Of a stretch of 64,000 bases of DNA, positions 1 through 8,546 are shown piece by piece. The notes below the pieces were generated by a model, which had not been told where the DNA came from, did no database searches, and saw nothing but the letters and a program-made list of their open reading frames with translations. The stretch comes from Deinococcus betulae (GTDB lineage Bacteria > Deinococcota > Deinococci > Deinococcales > Deinococcaceae): contig NZ_JAIQXU010000004.1 in assembly GCF_020166395.1 (NCBI RefSeq), positions 1 through 64,000 of the forward strand. The letters are read 5' to 3'. The position numbers were made by a program, and so were the translations under genes. How positions within the stretch are numbered: the first letter of the stretch is position 1; each line of letters starts with the position of its first letter.

Positions 1-357
1 GAATTCATTGACCTCAGCGGCTGATGCCCTGACTGTCAACCCCTATTCGAGGTTATTGGTGTAATGACATAGCCCCTTTGGTCAGGGCCTTAGCCAAGAA
101 TGGTTTTCAAGAGCGTACCGAGCCTTTTTCAATGCTCACCACAGCCAGCGCTCTTCTGATTGCCGTGCGCTTGAACGTGTTGACTTGCAAGTCGCTGGGC
201 AACGTGGGAACTGCCTTGCACAGAGGCTCGGGGAGGCTCTGGCGGGCCTATAACCAGTGGGCGAGGGGTCGGCTTTGGCAGTGGCCTGCACGATTATCGC
301 GCGCCGGAAAGCACGCTTCTGGAAAGCTGGCTTTTGAGAAGTCGCAAATAAGCAGCC
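1..357. other. Intergenic, no confident gene
   Basis: No convincing coding region is visible. A 106-codon open frame covers 78-398 on the plus strand, but it runs into the 3' end of the acyl-CoA dehydrogenase on the other strand and shows no recognisable domain. Base composition is less GC-rich than most of the window. It could be the decayed edge of a mobile element, but I see no terminal repeats. Confidence 0.4.
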
Positions 358-1518
358 CTACTCCAGGGCTCTCTGGCCAGTCAGATGGCGACCGATAATC
401 AGGGTGTGGATATCGTGCGTGCCCTCATAGGTGTCCACGGTTTCGAGGTTCAGCATGTGCCGAATCACCGGGTATTCGGTGGTGATGCCGTTGCCGCCGT
501 GTAGCTCGCGGGCCAGGCGGGCACCCTGCAAGGCCACGCGCACATTGTTGCGTTTGGCATAGCTGACCTGGGCGTGATTCATCTGCCCACTGTCTTTTAG
601 GGTTCCCAGGCGCCAGGCCAGCAGCAGCCCCAGCGAGTGATCGGTGGCCATCCGCGCCAACTTGTCCTGCACCAGCTGACGCGCGGCCAGGGGTCTTCCA
701 AAGGTCGTGCGGGTGCTGGCGTAGTCCAGGGTGGCCTGAAGGACCGCTTCTAGCGCACCCATTGCCCCCCAGGCAATGCCAAAGCGCGCCGAGGACAGGC
801 ACGACAGCGGCGCCCCAAGCCCCCTGGCGCCAGGCAGACGATTAGCTGCCGGAATGCGGCAATCTTGCAACACCAGTTCGCCGGTTACGCTGGCGCGCAG
901 GCTGTATTTACGCTCAATCCTGGGGGCGCTCAGGCCGTGGGCGTCCGTGGGCACCAGAAACCCACCCACCGTGCCAGCCTCATCCCTGGCCCAGACCACT
1001 GCCACGTCCGCCACAGGGCTGTTAGTGATCCACATCTTGCTGCCGTTCAGAACATAGCTGTCCCCGTCGCGCTGAGCGCGGGTACGCATGGCGCCGGGGT
1101 CACTGCCGCCGTCGGGTTCGGTCAGGCCAAAGCAGCCGATCAGGTCGCCGCTGGCCAGGCCCGGCAGCCAGCGCCAGCGCTGGTCCTCGGAACCGTAGGC
1201 GAGGATGGGCAGCATCACCAGACTGCCCTGCACGCTGGCCGCCGAACGCAGGCCACTGTCCACCCGCTCCAGTTCGTACATCATGGCGCCGTAAGCGCTG
1301 TAGGACACGCCCGCGCCGCCGTAGGTTTCCGGCGTGGTGGGCCCAAGCAGCCCCAAGGCCCCGAACCGGCGCATCACGTCCCGCACGGGCAGGTCGCCGG
1401 CATCCCACCAGGACGCGACCTCGGGCAGCAGTTCGGCGTCGCAAAAGGCGCGCACGCTCTGGCGTACCAGGCGCTCTTCCGGGGTCAGGAGGGCATGCAC
1501 CGCGAATTCATCAAGCAT
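358..1518 (-). CDS. gcdH: Glutaryl-CoA dehydrogenase-type acyl-CoA dehydrogenase
   Basis: A 386-residue flavoprotein of the acyl-CoA dehydrogenase family, full length for the family. It most resembles glutaryl-CoA dehydrogenase, which oxidatively decarboxylates glutaryl-CoA to crotonyl-CoA in lysine and tryptophan breakdown and passes electrons to ETF. The FAD/substrate region has CFGLTEPDGGSDP followed by KMWITNSP, and the C-terminus has TYEGTHDIH, which carries the catalytic glutamate in the position used by GCDH. RTTFGRPLAARQLVQDKLA and ELHGGNGI are further family signatures. The ATG at 1518 has a good GAGGAG ribosome site just upstream. It stands alone, pointing away from the peptide gene at 1724. 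Other short-chain acyl-CoA dehydrogenase specificities cannot be excluded from sequence alone. Confidence 0.88.
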   Translation of the reverse strand: MLDEFAVHALLTPEERLVRQSVRAFCDAELLPEVASWWDAGDLPVRDVMRRFGALGLLGPTTPETYGGAGVSYSAYGAMMYELERVDSGLRSAASVQGSLVMLPILAYGSEDQRWRWLPGLASGDLIGCFGLTEPDGGSDPGAMRTRAQRDGDSYVLNGSKMWITNSPVADVAVVWARDEAGTVGGFLVPTDAHGLSAPRIERKYSLRASVTGELVLQDCRIPAANRLPGARGLGAPLSCLSSARFGIAWGAMGALEAVLQATLDYASTRTTFGRPLAARQLVQDKLARMATDHSLGLLLAWRLGTLKDSGQMNHAQVSYAKRNNVRVALQGARLARELHGGNGITTEYPVIRHMLNLETVDTYEGTHDIHTLIIGRHLTGQRALE

Positions 1519-1670
1519 GTCTCCTCATATCAGATTGTCCAGAATCAGGCATCACGCAGAGCGACCCCAGCAGCGAATCACAGAGAAAACGACTGGGGAC
1601 CAAGGGTTTCATCGCGGGGACAAGAGAGCGGCCTAACTGGTCCTGTTGCTAGACAGCCTCTGGCTCAACC

Positions 1671-1690
1671 AATGTCCGGCAAATGTCCGG
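1671..1690 (+). promoter_or_regulatory. Tandem 9-bp direct repeat upstream of exported peptide
   Basis: AATGTCCGG occurs twice, at 1671-1679 and 1682-1690, an 11-bp period that is one helical turn. It lies about 35 bases upstream of the peptide start at 1724. The AT-rich stretch TATGACTACTCTAAAT follows and could hold the -10. The spacing suggests an activator or repressor site, but no regulator is identified. AATGTCCGG also appears once at 6812-6820, upstream of the lipoprotein gene that starts at 6713. Confidence 0.4.
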
Positions 1691-1723
1691 TCCAAGCTGT
1701 ATGACTACTCTAAATTAACAAAG

Positions 1724-1918
1724 ATGAAAAGTTTCCTAAAGATTCTGGCACTACTTATCACGCTTGCTTCAACCAGCGCTGGAGCAATGTCGGGTGAAAT
1801 GGGCACCGAGGCCGACCAATCCAGCCACAAGCTCAACCCAGCGTGCGGAGCAGGCGAGGCCACCCAGCCACCCAAAATTAACCCAGACAAAGGTACCCCG
1901 GTCGCCGGGCAGCCCTAA
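1724..1918 (+). CDS. Small exported peptide (64 aa)
   Basis: Begins MKSFLKILALLITLAS, a clear Sec signal: two lysines, a hydrophobic core, then a small-residue stretch (STSAGAMS) suitable for cleavage near residue 22. The mature part is about 40 hydrophilic residues rich in Pro, Gly and Lys, with a single Cys (NPACGAGE) and the tail INPDKGTPVAGQP. An earlier start at 1646 in the same frame is possible, but it would bury the signal sequence behind 26 residues. The gene is immediately upstream and on the same strand as the helical-repeat protein at 2030, separated by a strong hairpin. The same arrangement of tiny exported peptide beside a TPR protein recurs at 22019-24212. I do not recognise a family. 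A secreted signalling peptide is an inference from size and context. Confidence 0.6.
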   Translation: MKSFLKILALLITLASTSAGAMSGEMGTEADQSSHKLNPACGAGEATQPPKINPDKGTPVAGQP

Positions 1919-1952
1919 AGCTGTTGTATAAAGAAAAACGCCCTGCCATTAT

Positions 1953-1982
1953 CGCCGCAGCCTAGTCAGTCAGGCTGCGGCG
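1953..1982 (+). terminator. Perfect 11-bp hairpin between peptide and TPR gene
   Basis: CGCCGCAGCCT at 1953-1963 is exactly complementary to AGGCTGCGGCG at 1972-1982 with an 8-base loop. There is no strong T-run, so it may be a partial terminator, an attenuator or an mRNA 3'-end stabiliser that separates peptide expression from the downstream gene. Confidence 0.6.
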
Positions 1983-2029
1983 AACGCTTTACGGCACGCC
2001 CCAAACCACACGACTGATAAATTCAGGGT

Positions 2030-3790
2030 ATGTCGTCTGGCCCAGCCGTGCCCTTGCCACCCCAGCAGGCCGCCCCATGGCCTACCGTACAAACCTTGTG
2101 TGACTTGGAAGCAACTGTGCAGTACGAGCAGCAGTGGCTCGCGCAGGGTAGAACGGTGGACGCGCTTCTGAGTCGTTACCGGACCGAAGAGTCTGCGGTG
2201 GGGCTGCTGCGCGGAACAATTTTTGCCATGCATCAGGAGCTCTACGCCGAGGCGCACGAACTGCTGCGCGCAGCCTTTCTTAAAAGCACCACGCCGCAAG
2301 AACGGCTGATGGTGAATATCTATAGCACGTCTCTTCAACTTCATTTGTCGCTAGAAAACATGAATGGGCAACGCACTTATCCAGGCGACGGCCTAGAACT
2401 GCTACTGACCGGCGTTCGGGAATTACAGTGCCTGCCTGATAAAGATGTCTTTGCCCTGGAAGTTGAGTACCGCGCGTTGTGGATGATTGTTCACTTGCAA
2501 AATAGGAATGGCACATACAGTGAGAGTCTGCCTCTGATTAGTCAGATGCGGCATATCGCATTTCTGATGGAACATAAGGAGTTTCAGCACCGCGCTGACA
2601 GTTTGCGGGCCTGGGCCCTCACCAATGCTGGAGAACTCCATGCCGCCCTGACCCTCCGAAAAGAGCTGGACAGCCGGGGGCCTGAGACGTCCGTGACCAT
2701 GAACGCCCTGGATGTGGCGCTGCTGCTGTCCAATCTGGGCAACCTGGACCAGGCGCTCGAGGCTTTGCGCACTGCCGCAGACCTACCCAATGCCGAGCAG
2801 TGGATTTTGCTGATTCAGTCTATCTTCGGAGTTCAAAATCTCGACACTCCTCACCTGCCCTTCACGGGCCGCTTCACGGGGTATCAGTGGATGGCCGATG
2901 CCCTGCAGGTGCTAGCCGCTCTCTACGCCCTGGAGCCTCTGCGTTCGCGCACTCCGGAAAAGCAGCGGCTGGCCAATCAAATCACGGAGCAACTCAAGGT
3001 CGACCTGCGCGGCTTCAGCGACGACGACCGCTGTTTTGCCATGTGGCTGCTCAGCACTGCACACCTAAACACCCAGAACTACGGCCTGGCCCGTCAGAGC
3101 CTAAGCGGCCTGCCTTCCCTCCACGCCGAGCAACTCCTAACCCGCACCCTGCTGGCGGCGGCCCGTCTGGAGCTGGCATTGCAGCCAGGCTTTTACGAGG
3201 TAGAGACGATTGTTCGTACGGAACAGGACCTGCGCTCCATTTTTAGCGCGGCGGAGCGGCTCACGTACGCCTCACCCGAGAGACTCGCCAGCGCAGTGCA
3301 GCGGTGGCACCCTGTAGCGGCCACTTATCTGGCCGTCATGCCCGACCCTATTCCTGCTTTTCACGCCAGTGCCCAGGCCATCATTCAGATACGCTCGGCG
3401 TGCAGCGCTTACAGCCTCACACTGCCGCCACTATACGTTGCCGAAACTGTTCTCAATGTCTTTGGCTATGATGTCAATGCCGAACTGAATGCAGCCATGC
3501 GCCGCCAGCGCAACGCACTACAGGGCAGCGCTGGCGAAGCGCGGATGTGGCTGCGTATTGTGCCTGCCGCGCAACTCACATATGGCCTGCTGAAAGCGGC
3601 GGAGGAACACGGCTCTGCCGAACACCGCGCTGCTGCTGAGCGCACGGCGGCCTCTTATGGCCTGCTGCCCAGTCTGCGAAGCGAGTTCGCGGAGTTTGAA
3701 CTTGACCGCCTGACGCAAGCTTTTCACCGCTGGCTGCGGGGCCAGACCACACACACAGGTTTCTTAAAAGACAATCTGCTGAACGAATAA
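2030..3790 (+). CDS. TPR-like helical-repeat protein, no DNA-binding domain seen
   Basis: A 586-residue soluble, almost entirely helical protein with no signal peptide or membrane segment. Repeated pairs of helices with TPR-like spacing are visible in the middle, for example AWALTNAGELHAALTLRKEL, LLSNLGNLDQALEALRTAA and AHLNTQNYGLARQSLSGL. The C-terminal third has no clear winged helix, unlike the TPR regulator at 22019. It lies directly downstream of an exported peptide gene, a layout reminiscent of peptide-sensing TPR proteins (RRNPP type), though those are much shorter and from Firmicutes. The ribosome site before the ATG is weak. Function is unassigned; scaffold or peptide receptor is inference. 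Codon usage is less GC-biased than in the iron and polyol operons. Confidence 0.7.
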   Translation: MSSGPAVPLPPQQAAPWPTVQTLCDLEATVQYEQQWLAQGRTVDALLSRYRTEESAVGLLRGTIFAMHQELYAEAHELLRAAFLKSTTPQERLMVNIYSTSLQLHLSLENMNGQRTYPGDGLELLLTGVRELQCLPDKDVFALEVEYRALWMIVHLQNRNGTYSESLPLISQMRHIAFLMEHKEFQHRADSLRAWALTNAGELHAALTLRKELDSRGPETSVTMNALDVALLLSNLGNLDQALEALRTAADLPNAEQWILLIQSIFGVQNLDTPHLPFTGRFTGYQWMADALQVLAALYALEPLRSRTPEKQRLANQITEQLKVDLRGFSDDDRCFAMWLLSTAHLNTQNYGLARQSLSGLPSLHAEQLLTRTLLAAARLELALQPGFYEVETIVRTEQDLRSIFSAAERLTYASPERLASAVQRWHPVAATYLAVMPDPIPAFHASAQAIIQIRSACSAYSLTLPPLYVAETVLNVFGYDVNAELNAAMRRQRNALQGSAGEARMWLRIVPAAQLTYGLLKAAEEHGSAEHRAAAERTAASYGLLPSLRSEFAEFELDRLTQAFHRWLRGQTTHTGFLKDNLLNE

Positions 3791-3851
3791 CGTTAGAGCA
3801 GGACCAAGCCGCGTCCCTCCGGGTACCAGAAAACACGGCGAAGACGGAGGT

Positions 3852-3879
3852 GGATGGCACTCTTGCGTCAGCACCATCC
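3852..3879. terminator. Possible terminator between convergent genes
   Basis: GGATGGCACT at 3852-3861 faces AGCACCATCC at 3870-3879 with an 8-base loop. Read on the minus strand the two central mismatches become G-U wobbles, giving a 10-bp stem. It lies between the convergent ends at 3790 and 3901. Confidence 0.4.
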
Positions 3880-3900
3880 GATCTGCACTGCGGAGCGGAC

Positions 3901-4989
3901 TTACCTGTAAATGGCGTTGAGGGCCTGGACGTCGTACGAACTCAGCCCGCGCCGCTGACCGATATCCCCGGCACTGCCGACGGAATTGGAAGGCTGCGGG
4001 GTCTTGGGTTGAAAGTTGGCGGTGGCTGGGCCGTAATGCATGACCGAGCTAAAGTCATAAGGAGTAAAGGTCTTGTATTCCGAGGCGCACTGCGGCATGT
4101 AGTTGTCGCCCGCAAGATTAACGTTCAAAAACCGCGCACGGTCACAGCGCTGATGTTCATGAATCATGCCAGCGGCGTGGGCCATCTCGTGGTGAATGAC
4201 GCCGCGCTCAAGAGCTGTACCAAAGATGTTTGGACTGTACCGAACAGGCTGGTCCGTTTTCTGGCTCTGCCGCCCCACATAGGAGTCCCCGCGCACGCTG
4301 GGGTCGCTGTAAATGTATGTTTTGAAAGTCACGCGGTTAACTGCCGAGGGACTGAGCACGTACTTAAGGGTACTGACGCTCTGGTTCCAGGCATAAACCG
4401 CATTGTTGATAGCCGCTCTCTGCGCCGAAGTCACTGAACTGTCGTAGCTGTAGGGAACCGTTCGGTTGGGCCAACGCCTCTCGTTCACTTTCTCTTTCCA
4501 GCAAATGATGAAGTAAAAGCTGCACAAAGATGGCGTGATACCGGCGCCCAGCGGAGAGAGCGAAGCCCCGTCCGGCTGCTCCACTGGATTGGTCGAGGGT
4601 GCGCCGGGATCCACAACAAAACGGCCCTCGTAGGCCCCCACCTGATAAGAGGAAATCAGGTCTCCAACACTGCCAGAAGGGCCAATCAGTTCGTCCTCGT
4701 TGGCTATAGCGTATTCATCGCGGTTCTGGTAATCCAACACTTCACCCGTGGTCAGGGTGACAGAGACATAAGGCTCGGTCTCCAGCCGCTCTTCCTCTTC
4801 TGGGGTAAGCATGTAGGCCGACGAATCACCCGCCGCTTGGACCTTGAGTTGCTGACGCACTTTTTGCCGCAGGTCAATGGTAAAGGGGGCTTGACGCGCC
4901 TCGGGAAGCGCCGCCGTCACTTCGTTTGAGGTGCCGCAACTGGACAGCAGCAGACCAAGACCAATAACACAGGACATTCTTTTGAACAT
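3901..4989 (-). CDS. Astacin-family (M12A) zinc metalloprotease lipoprotein
   Basis: A 362-residue predicted lipoprotein. The start chosen is ATG at 4989, preceded by an AGGAG ribosome site; it gives MFKRMSCVIGLGLLLSSC with the lipobox cysteine at residue 18. The upstream in-frame start at 5040 would hide this signal. The catalytic domain has the full astacin zinc motif HEMAHAAGMIHE, beginning near residue 267, and the Met-turn SVMHYGP further on. RRWPNRTVPYSYDSSV is a typical astacin domain start near residue 160. The N-terminal 150 residues look like a propeptide or inhibitory region. It should hydrolyse proteins outside the cytoplasmic membrane while anchored by lipid. It is monocistronic and convergent with the helical-repeat gene. 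Confidence 0.85.
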   Translation of the reverse strand: MFKRMSCVIGLGLLLSSCGTSNEVTAALPEARQAPFTIDLRQKVRQQLKVQAAGDSSAYMLTPEEEERLETEPYVSVTLTTGEVLDYQNRDEYAIANEDELIGPSGSVGDLISSYQVGAYEGRFVVDPGAPSTNPVEQPDGASLSPLGAGITPSLCSFYFIICWKEKVNERRWPNRTVPYSYDSSVTSAQRAAINNAVYAWNQSVSTLKYVLSPSAVNRVTFKTYIYSDPSVRGDSYVGRQSQKTDQPVRYSPNIFGTALERGVIHHEMAHAAGMIHEHQRCDRARFLNVNLAGDNYMPQCASEYKTFTPYDFSSVMHYGPATANFQPKTPQPSNSVGSAGDIGQRRGLSSYDVQALNAIYR

Positions 4990-5075
4990 GGGGACTCCTG
5001 GGAACGAATGGACATTGAAGAGCGGCGCTGACAGCCGCACTCAAGAGGAGGCGCCCTATACGAGTCCGCCTGGAA

Positions 5076-5200
5076 CGCCAACAACTCTGGAAAACACCGA
5101 GGTGCATACGCCTAGAGAGACGCCCCTCTCGTGCGGTGCTGTGCAAGTCCGCCCGGACTGAACCGTTGTTGCTTAGGGCGGGCCCGGAGTCCATATGACG
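5076..5200 (+). repeat. Intergenic repeat, copy 1
   Basis: The first part, CGCCAACAACTC followed by CACCGAGGTGC, matches the repeat at 17331-17476. The later part (CCCGGACTGAACCGTT, then CCCGGAGTCCATATGACG) matches the CGGATTCA...AACGATTGA...CCGGAGTC core of the copies at 10217, 17431 and 59926. It fills the gap between two divergently placed lipoprotein genes; the rest of 4990-5393 shows no gene. Confidence 0.55.
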
Positions 5201-5393
5201 TCTTGGGTCAAACGGTCCTCAGCCCAGAAGGACTGAGGAAAGCCGCAACGCGCATCCAGGCAACGTGGTGAAAACTTGTCAGAGAATGGGCGGGCTGACG
5301 GCCTGACAGAACCTTTTGACAGGTCTTCTCGGCAACTGCGACCAGCTCAACCCGGCCTGCGAGACGTACATAGCGCCGACGTCTTAAGCAGTT

Positions 5394-6713
5394 TTAGAAC
5401 GTTTTGCGGTACAGCTCGGCATGGAACAGCTCACGGCTGTAGTACAGGCTAGACATGATGCGGGTGGCGTTGACTTCCACACCGGCGCGGACGCCTGCGA
5501 CCAGGCTGCCGCGCGAGCCAGGCGCGGCGCCTGCGTTGTAGGCCAGGTTGGTGTAGGCTCTGCCATTCGCCCCGAAGCCCACCAGACCATAGAAATACAG
5601 GTTGGCTTTGCTGTTCACAGAGGCGTTGGCCGTCACGTTGGCTGACCAGGAGGTTGCTGGCGCGGGGGCAGACGCAGACACAGAGTTCAAGGAGGTCCAG
5701 CCGCTGCCACGAGTGAATTTGGCGCCCAGGGTGCCATTCACGCTGCCGCTGCTGTTCACCGTGACCTGCGCGTCAATGGTGCCGTCTACGCGCAGCACAA
5801 CGTCGTATTGGGGCGTCACGACAATCGGCACCCAGCCAATCCAGAACGTGCGCGTGGGCAGCAACACGCTGGCCAGTACGATGTCTTTCTGAGCTGACCA
5901 CTTGCCGGTGGCCCTGACATTTCCGTTGGCCGTGAGAGCGCCGTCCAGACGTGCCTCGAAACCACTAATACCCCAGGACCAACTGACGTTCAATGTGGCG
6001 TTCGCATTGATGTTGGCGCAGCCGTCGGCGGTGGCGCGAGCGCCATAAGCGTCGATAATCGTCTTGTTGAAGCACAACTCTTTGCTGAACAGGTGGTACG
6101 TGTTTTGGGGCCGCAGGCTACCCAAGCTGAGTTGATTGACAGGCTCGGCCTTGCCAGTCTTGGGGGTCAGGTCGTCCTGCACGTAGCGGGCCTTGGTACG
6201 CAGGGTATTGAGGTCGTCTGCGGCCTGATAATCCGTGCCCCGCAGGTCAATGGTGGCCGGGTCATATAGCACCACCGCCTGTTCATTGGTGGGAGTCGCC
6301 TTCAGCTCATACCGACCAGGCTCGACGTTGGCGTTGGTGAGCGCTTCTTCCAGAGTAGCGGGCGTCGTGGAGACCGTAACCCCTCCCTTGCCATTGCTTT
6401 GAACAGACGACACCGTTCCCAGAACTCCGTACGGCGCTTCAGCAGTGGGGGCGCTCACCACAATATCGCCTTCCTGAAGCTGAGACGGGTCCTCAACGCC
6501 ATTGGGCTGCGTAGCCTGGGCACGCAAGGCCTGTGGGTCAACCCGTTCAAAGGTCAGGGTGCCGTTTGGCTGCCGGGCTATCATGGCAGCAGCAGCAGGG
6601 GCTGTCAGCACGCGAGTCTTGCCTGTCGCAGCGGCGGGAGCAGTGGTGTGAGGCTGGCCGCAGGCGGCGATGAGTGTGCTAAGAACGGCAGAGACGGCAA
6701 CAATCTTCTTCAT
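5394..6713 (-). CDS. Orphan secreted lipoprotein, unknown function
   Basis: A 439-residue predicted lipoprotein. The start at 6713 has a GGAG ribosome site and gives MKKIVAVSAVLSTLIAAC, with the lipobox cysteine at residue 18. The earlier in-frame start at 6731 lacks a ribosome site. Residues 30-140 form one domain containing EGDIVVSAPTAEAPYGVLG and VSTTPATLEEAL, a pattern I associate with cell-surface proteins of unknown role. Residues 200-420 are Ala/Asn/Thr-rich alternating beta segments (NANATLNVSWSWGISGFEA, GFGANGRAYTNLAYN) that suggest a beta-sandwich or beta-helix. No catalytic motif is recognisable. It stands alone. Confidence 0.65.
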   Translation of the reverse strand: MKKIVAVSAVLSTLIAACGQPHTTAPAAATGKTRVLTAPAAAAMIARQPNGTLTFERVDPQALRAQATQPNGVEDPSQLQEGDIVVSAPTAEAPYGVLGTVSSVQSNGKGGVTVSTTPATLEEALTNANVEPGRYELKATPTNEQAVVLYDPATIDLRGTDYQAADDLNTLRTKARYVQDDLTPKTGKAEPVNQLSLGSLRPQNTYHLFSKELCFNKTIIDAYGARATADGCANINANATLNVSWSWGISGFEARLDGALTANGNVRATGKWSAQKDIVLASVLLPTRTFWIGWVPIVVTPQYDVVLRVDGTIDAQVTVNSSGSVNGTLGAKFTRGSGWTSLNSVSASAPAPATSWSANVTANASVNSKANLYFYGLVGFGANGRAYTNLAYNAGAAPGSRGSLVAGVRAGVEVNATRIMSSLYYSRELFHAELYRKTF

Positions 6714-6816
6714 GAACTCTCCAGGCCGCACCAGGTCTTCTCTTCTGAGAAGGATGGGGGCGGTATGAAGAGGATGGAGGCACTAAGCTGAGGTCACACA
6801 GACATCCGCCGAATGT

Positions 6817-6834
6817 CCGGTACACGAGTACCGG
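6817..6834. promoter_or_regulatory. Perfect palindrome upstream of orphan lipoprotein
   Basis: CCGGTAC at 6817-6823 and GTACCGG at 6828-6834 form a perfect inverted repeat around ACGA. It sits about 105 bases upstream of the lipoprotein start at 6713, overlapping a single AATGTCCGG. It is a plausible operator. Confidence 0.35.
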
Positions 6835-6867
6835 CAACAAACACAGTCATGAACCTGCTAATTCAAT

Positions 6868-7165
6868 CGAATTTGTCAAATTCTGGATGGCGGCCTGAAT
6901 TCGCTTGGGCACAGGCCATCCGATACCCTATGGCTCAGAGTCTTTCCCCTGCCAGCTGCCATGTCTTCCCTTCGCTACTTGCTGGGCGCTCTGGCCCAGG
7001 CTTGCTCTGGGCCTTTGCACTTGAGCGGCATGGCTTGGGCCGATTAGACTGTCTGGCTGGCCCAGGCGGGAAGTGCCCTGGCGCCCCGGCGGCGCCGACA
7101 GGCTCACGCTGCCGGACGCACCTGTGCCGCGCTGACGCTACGTCGGGCTTTTGCTGTGCAGGCAG
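6868..7165 (+). pseudogene. Decayed partial copy of the siderophore PPTase gene
   Basis: This segment lines up with the promoter and 5' half of the phosphopantetheinyl transferase gene at 13741-14090. Shared blocks include TTTGTCA(A/G)ATTC, CCCTATGGCTCA, GTCTTCCCTTC followed by CTTGCTGGGC or GTTGCTGGGC, GCGGCATGG or GCCGGCATGG, and (G/C)CGCACCTG(T/C)GCCGC. The copy has lost 9 bases after the start, has a larger deletion in the middle, carries an in-frame TAG after GGGCCGAT, and breaks off before the catalytic half. It is therefore a non-functional remnant. It sits at the far end of the iron-uptake module, so the module at 7215-13574 is bracketed by a dead and a live copy of the same gene start. 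Confidence 0.7.
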
Positions 7166-7214
7166 TTGGTTAGGCGCTTCCTAGATACTCGTTCCCAGTA
7201 CCGCTTTCTCGTCC

Positions 7215-8546
7215 CTACAAGCCCCGCAGGAAGTGCAGCAGGGCGGCCCGCTCGCTGGCCTGCAGGGCACCGAACCGTTCACGGGCGCGCTCGGCCTCGC
7301 CGCCGTGCCAGGTCACCGCTTCGGCCAGGGTGCTGGCGCGGCCGTCATGCAGGAAGCGGCCCCCGCTCGCCTCAACCAGTCCCGCACCCCAGAGGGACGG
7401 CGTGCGCCATTCGCCCGACTGGGCGCCTTTTTCGGCAGCGCCGTCATCCAGCGCCGGCCCCAGGTCATGCAGCAGCAGGTCGGTGTAGGGGTAAAAGGTC
7501 TGGTGCGACAGGGCGGCAAAGCGGGAACTGACGCCTGTGGTCAGGGTCGGCCGGTGGCACGATGAACATCCCACCTGTTCGAAAAGCGCCGCCCCGGCGT
7601 TGAAGGTGGCGGGGTCGCCCATGCGCCGCTCAGGGACGGCCAGCACTGTCAGGAAGTCATTGATGGCCTCCAGCGCCGCGTCAGAGACCTCAGGCTGACC
7701 GCCACTGATAGCCTCTGCACACACCGCCTGCCGCACCGTGCAGTTCTCCGCAGGGTGCAAAGAGGTCGTCAGGCCCATGTCCTGATGCAGAGCGGCGGCG
7801 CTCTGGCTGCGCAGGCTGGCCTGAATGGCCTTCCAGCCAAAGCGGCCCAGCTTGACCTGCCCCTCTTCCGTGACCCAGTGCGGACGGCCCGAGATGCCGT
7901 CTCCGTCCCGGTCCTCTTCATCGGCCCAGGCCAGCAGGTCGGCCTCGGGCACCCGGTCCAGCAGCCCCATGCCCAGCAGCTGCGGCGAGAGGCGCGCGCT
8001 GGCGCGGACGCCACCCAGCGGTTCGCCACTCACCTGAACCTGGTAGTTCAGGCGCCCATCTGGCTGGCGGGTCCAGGTCACCTGGCCCTCGGGGTCACCC
8101 GTGGTCGCTGCCGTCTGCAACTGCTCGCCGTAGACCGGGTGAGGCTCGCCCTGGGCATCTCCCAGCCGGAACAGGACGGCGGGCAGGGTCCGGCCTCCAG
8201 CGCCCAGCGCCTCGGCCCGTCCGGTGGACTGGTGACAGCCGCTGCAGGCGCCCATTAAAAACTGCGGTCCCAGGCCGTCAAGCAGCGCGCGTGGCCCCGG
8301 CGCCGGTTGCCACTGCGCCACGAACAGTTCGCGGCCCTGCGAGACCCCGGCCCACTCGCTGGGGTCAATGGCCGGAGCAAATTGCAGGAAGGGGCGACTG
8401 GCGTCCAGGGTGACGGTGGCGCTGCCGCCTGCCGGCGTCCAGCTGATGGGCAGCGGCGTGACGGGCGTGGGCGCCGGCCCTGGGCGGTCAGGCGCTGCGC
8501 AGGCTGTCATCACCAGCAGCACACCCGCCCAGACCGCGCGCCTCAC
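7215..8546 (-). CDS. Di-heme cytochrome-type oxidoreductase lipoprotein (COG3488-like)
   Basis: 443 residues. The N-terminus MRRAVWAGVLLVMTAC gives a lipobox cysteine at residue 16. Two c-type heme sites are visible: CSGCH at residues 101-105 and CSSCH at 327-331. Other family landmarks are DEEDRDGDGISGRPHWV and the C-terminal RTPSLWGAG and FLHDGRA, as in the di-heme oxidoreductase family found beside imelysin genes. It should act at the outer face of the cytoplasmic membrane in electron transfer; a role in periplasmic iron redox is inferred from the FTR1 and imelysin neighbours. The GTG start at 8546 overlaps the stop of the RCC1 reading frame by 4 bases (GTGA), so the two were a translationally coupled pair. 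Confidence 0.83.
   Translation of the reverse strand: MRRAVWAGVLLVMTACAAPDRPGPAPTPVTPLPISWTPAGGSATVTLDASRPFLQFAPAIDPSEWAGVSQGRELFVAQWQPAPGPRALLDGLGPQFLMGACSGCHQSTGRAEALGAGGRTLPAVLFRLGDAQGEPHPVYGEQLQTAATTGDPEGQVTWTRQPDGRLNYQVQVSGEPLGGVRASARLSPQLLGMGLLDRVPEADLLAWADEEDRDGDGISGRPHWVTEEGQVKLGRFGWKAIQASLRSQSAAALHQDMGLTTSLHPAENCTVRQAVCAEAISGGQPEVSDAALEAINDFLTVLAVPERRMGDPATFNAGAALFEQVGCSSCHRPTLTTGVSSRFAALSHQTFYPYTDLLLHDLGPALDDGAAEKGAQSGEWRTPSLWGAGLVEASGGRFLHDGRASTLAEAVTWHGGEAERARERFGALQASERAALLHFLRGL

Noticed and set aside
78..398. 106-residue open frame at the window start
   Set aside because: It overlaps the dehydrogenase 3' end, has no ribosome site and no recognisable domain.
6813..7184. 123-residue frame as a real gene
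   Set aside because: It runs through the decayed PPTase copy in a different frame; no start signal or conserved protein.
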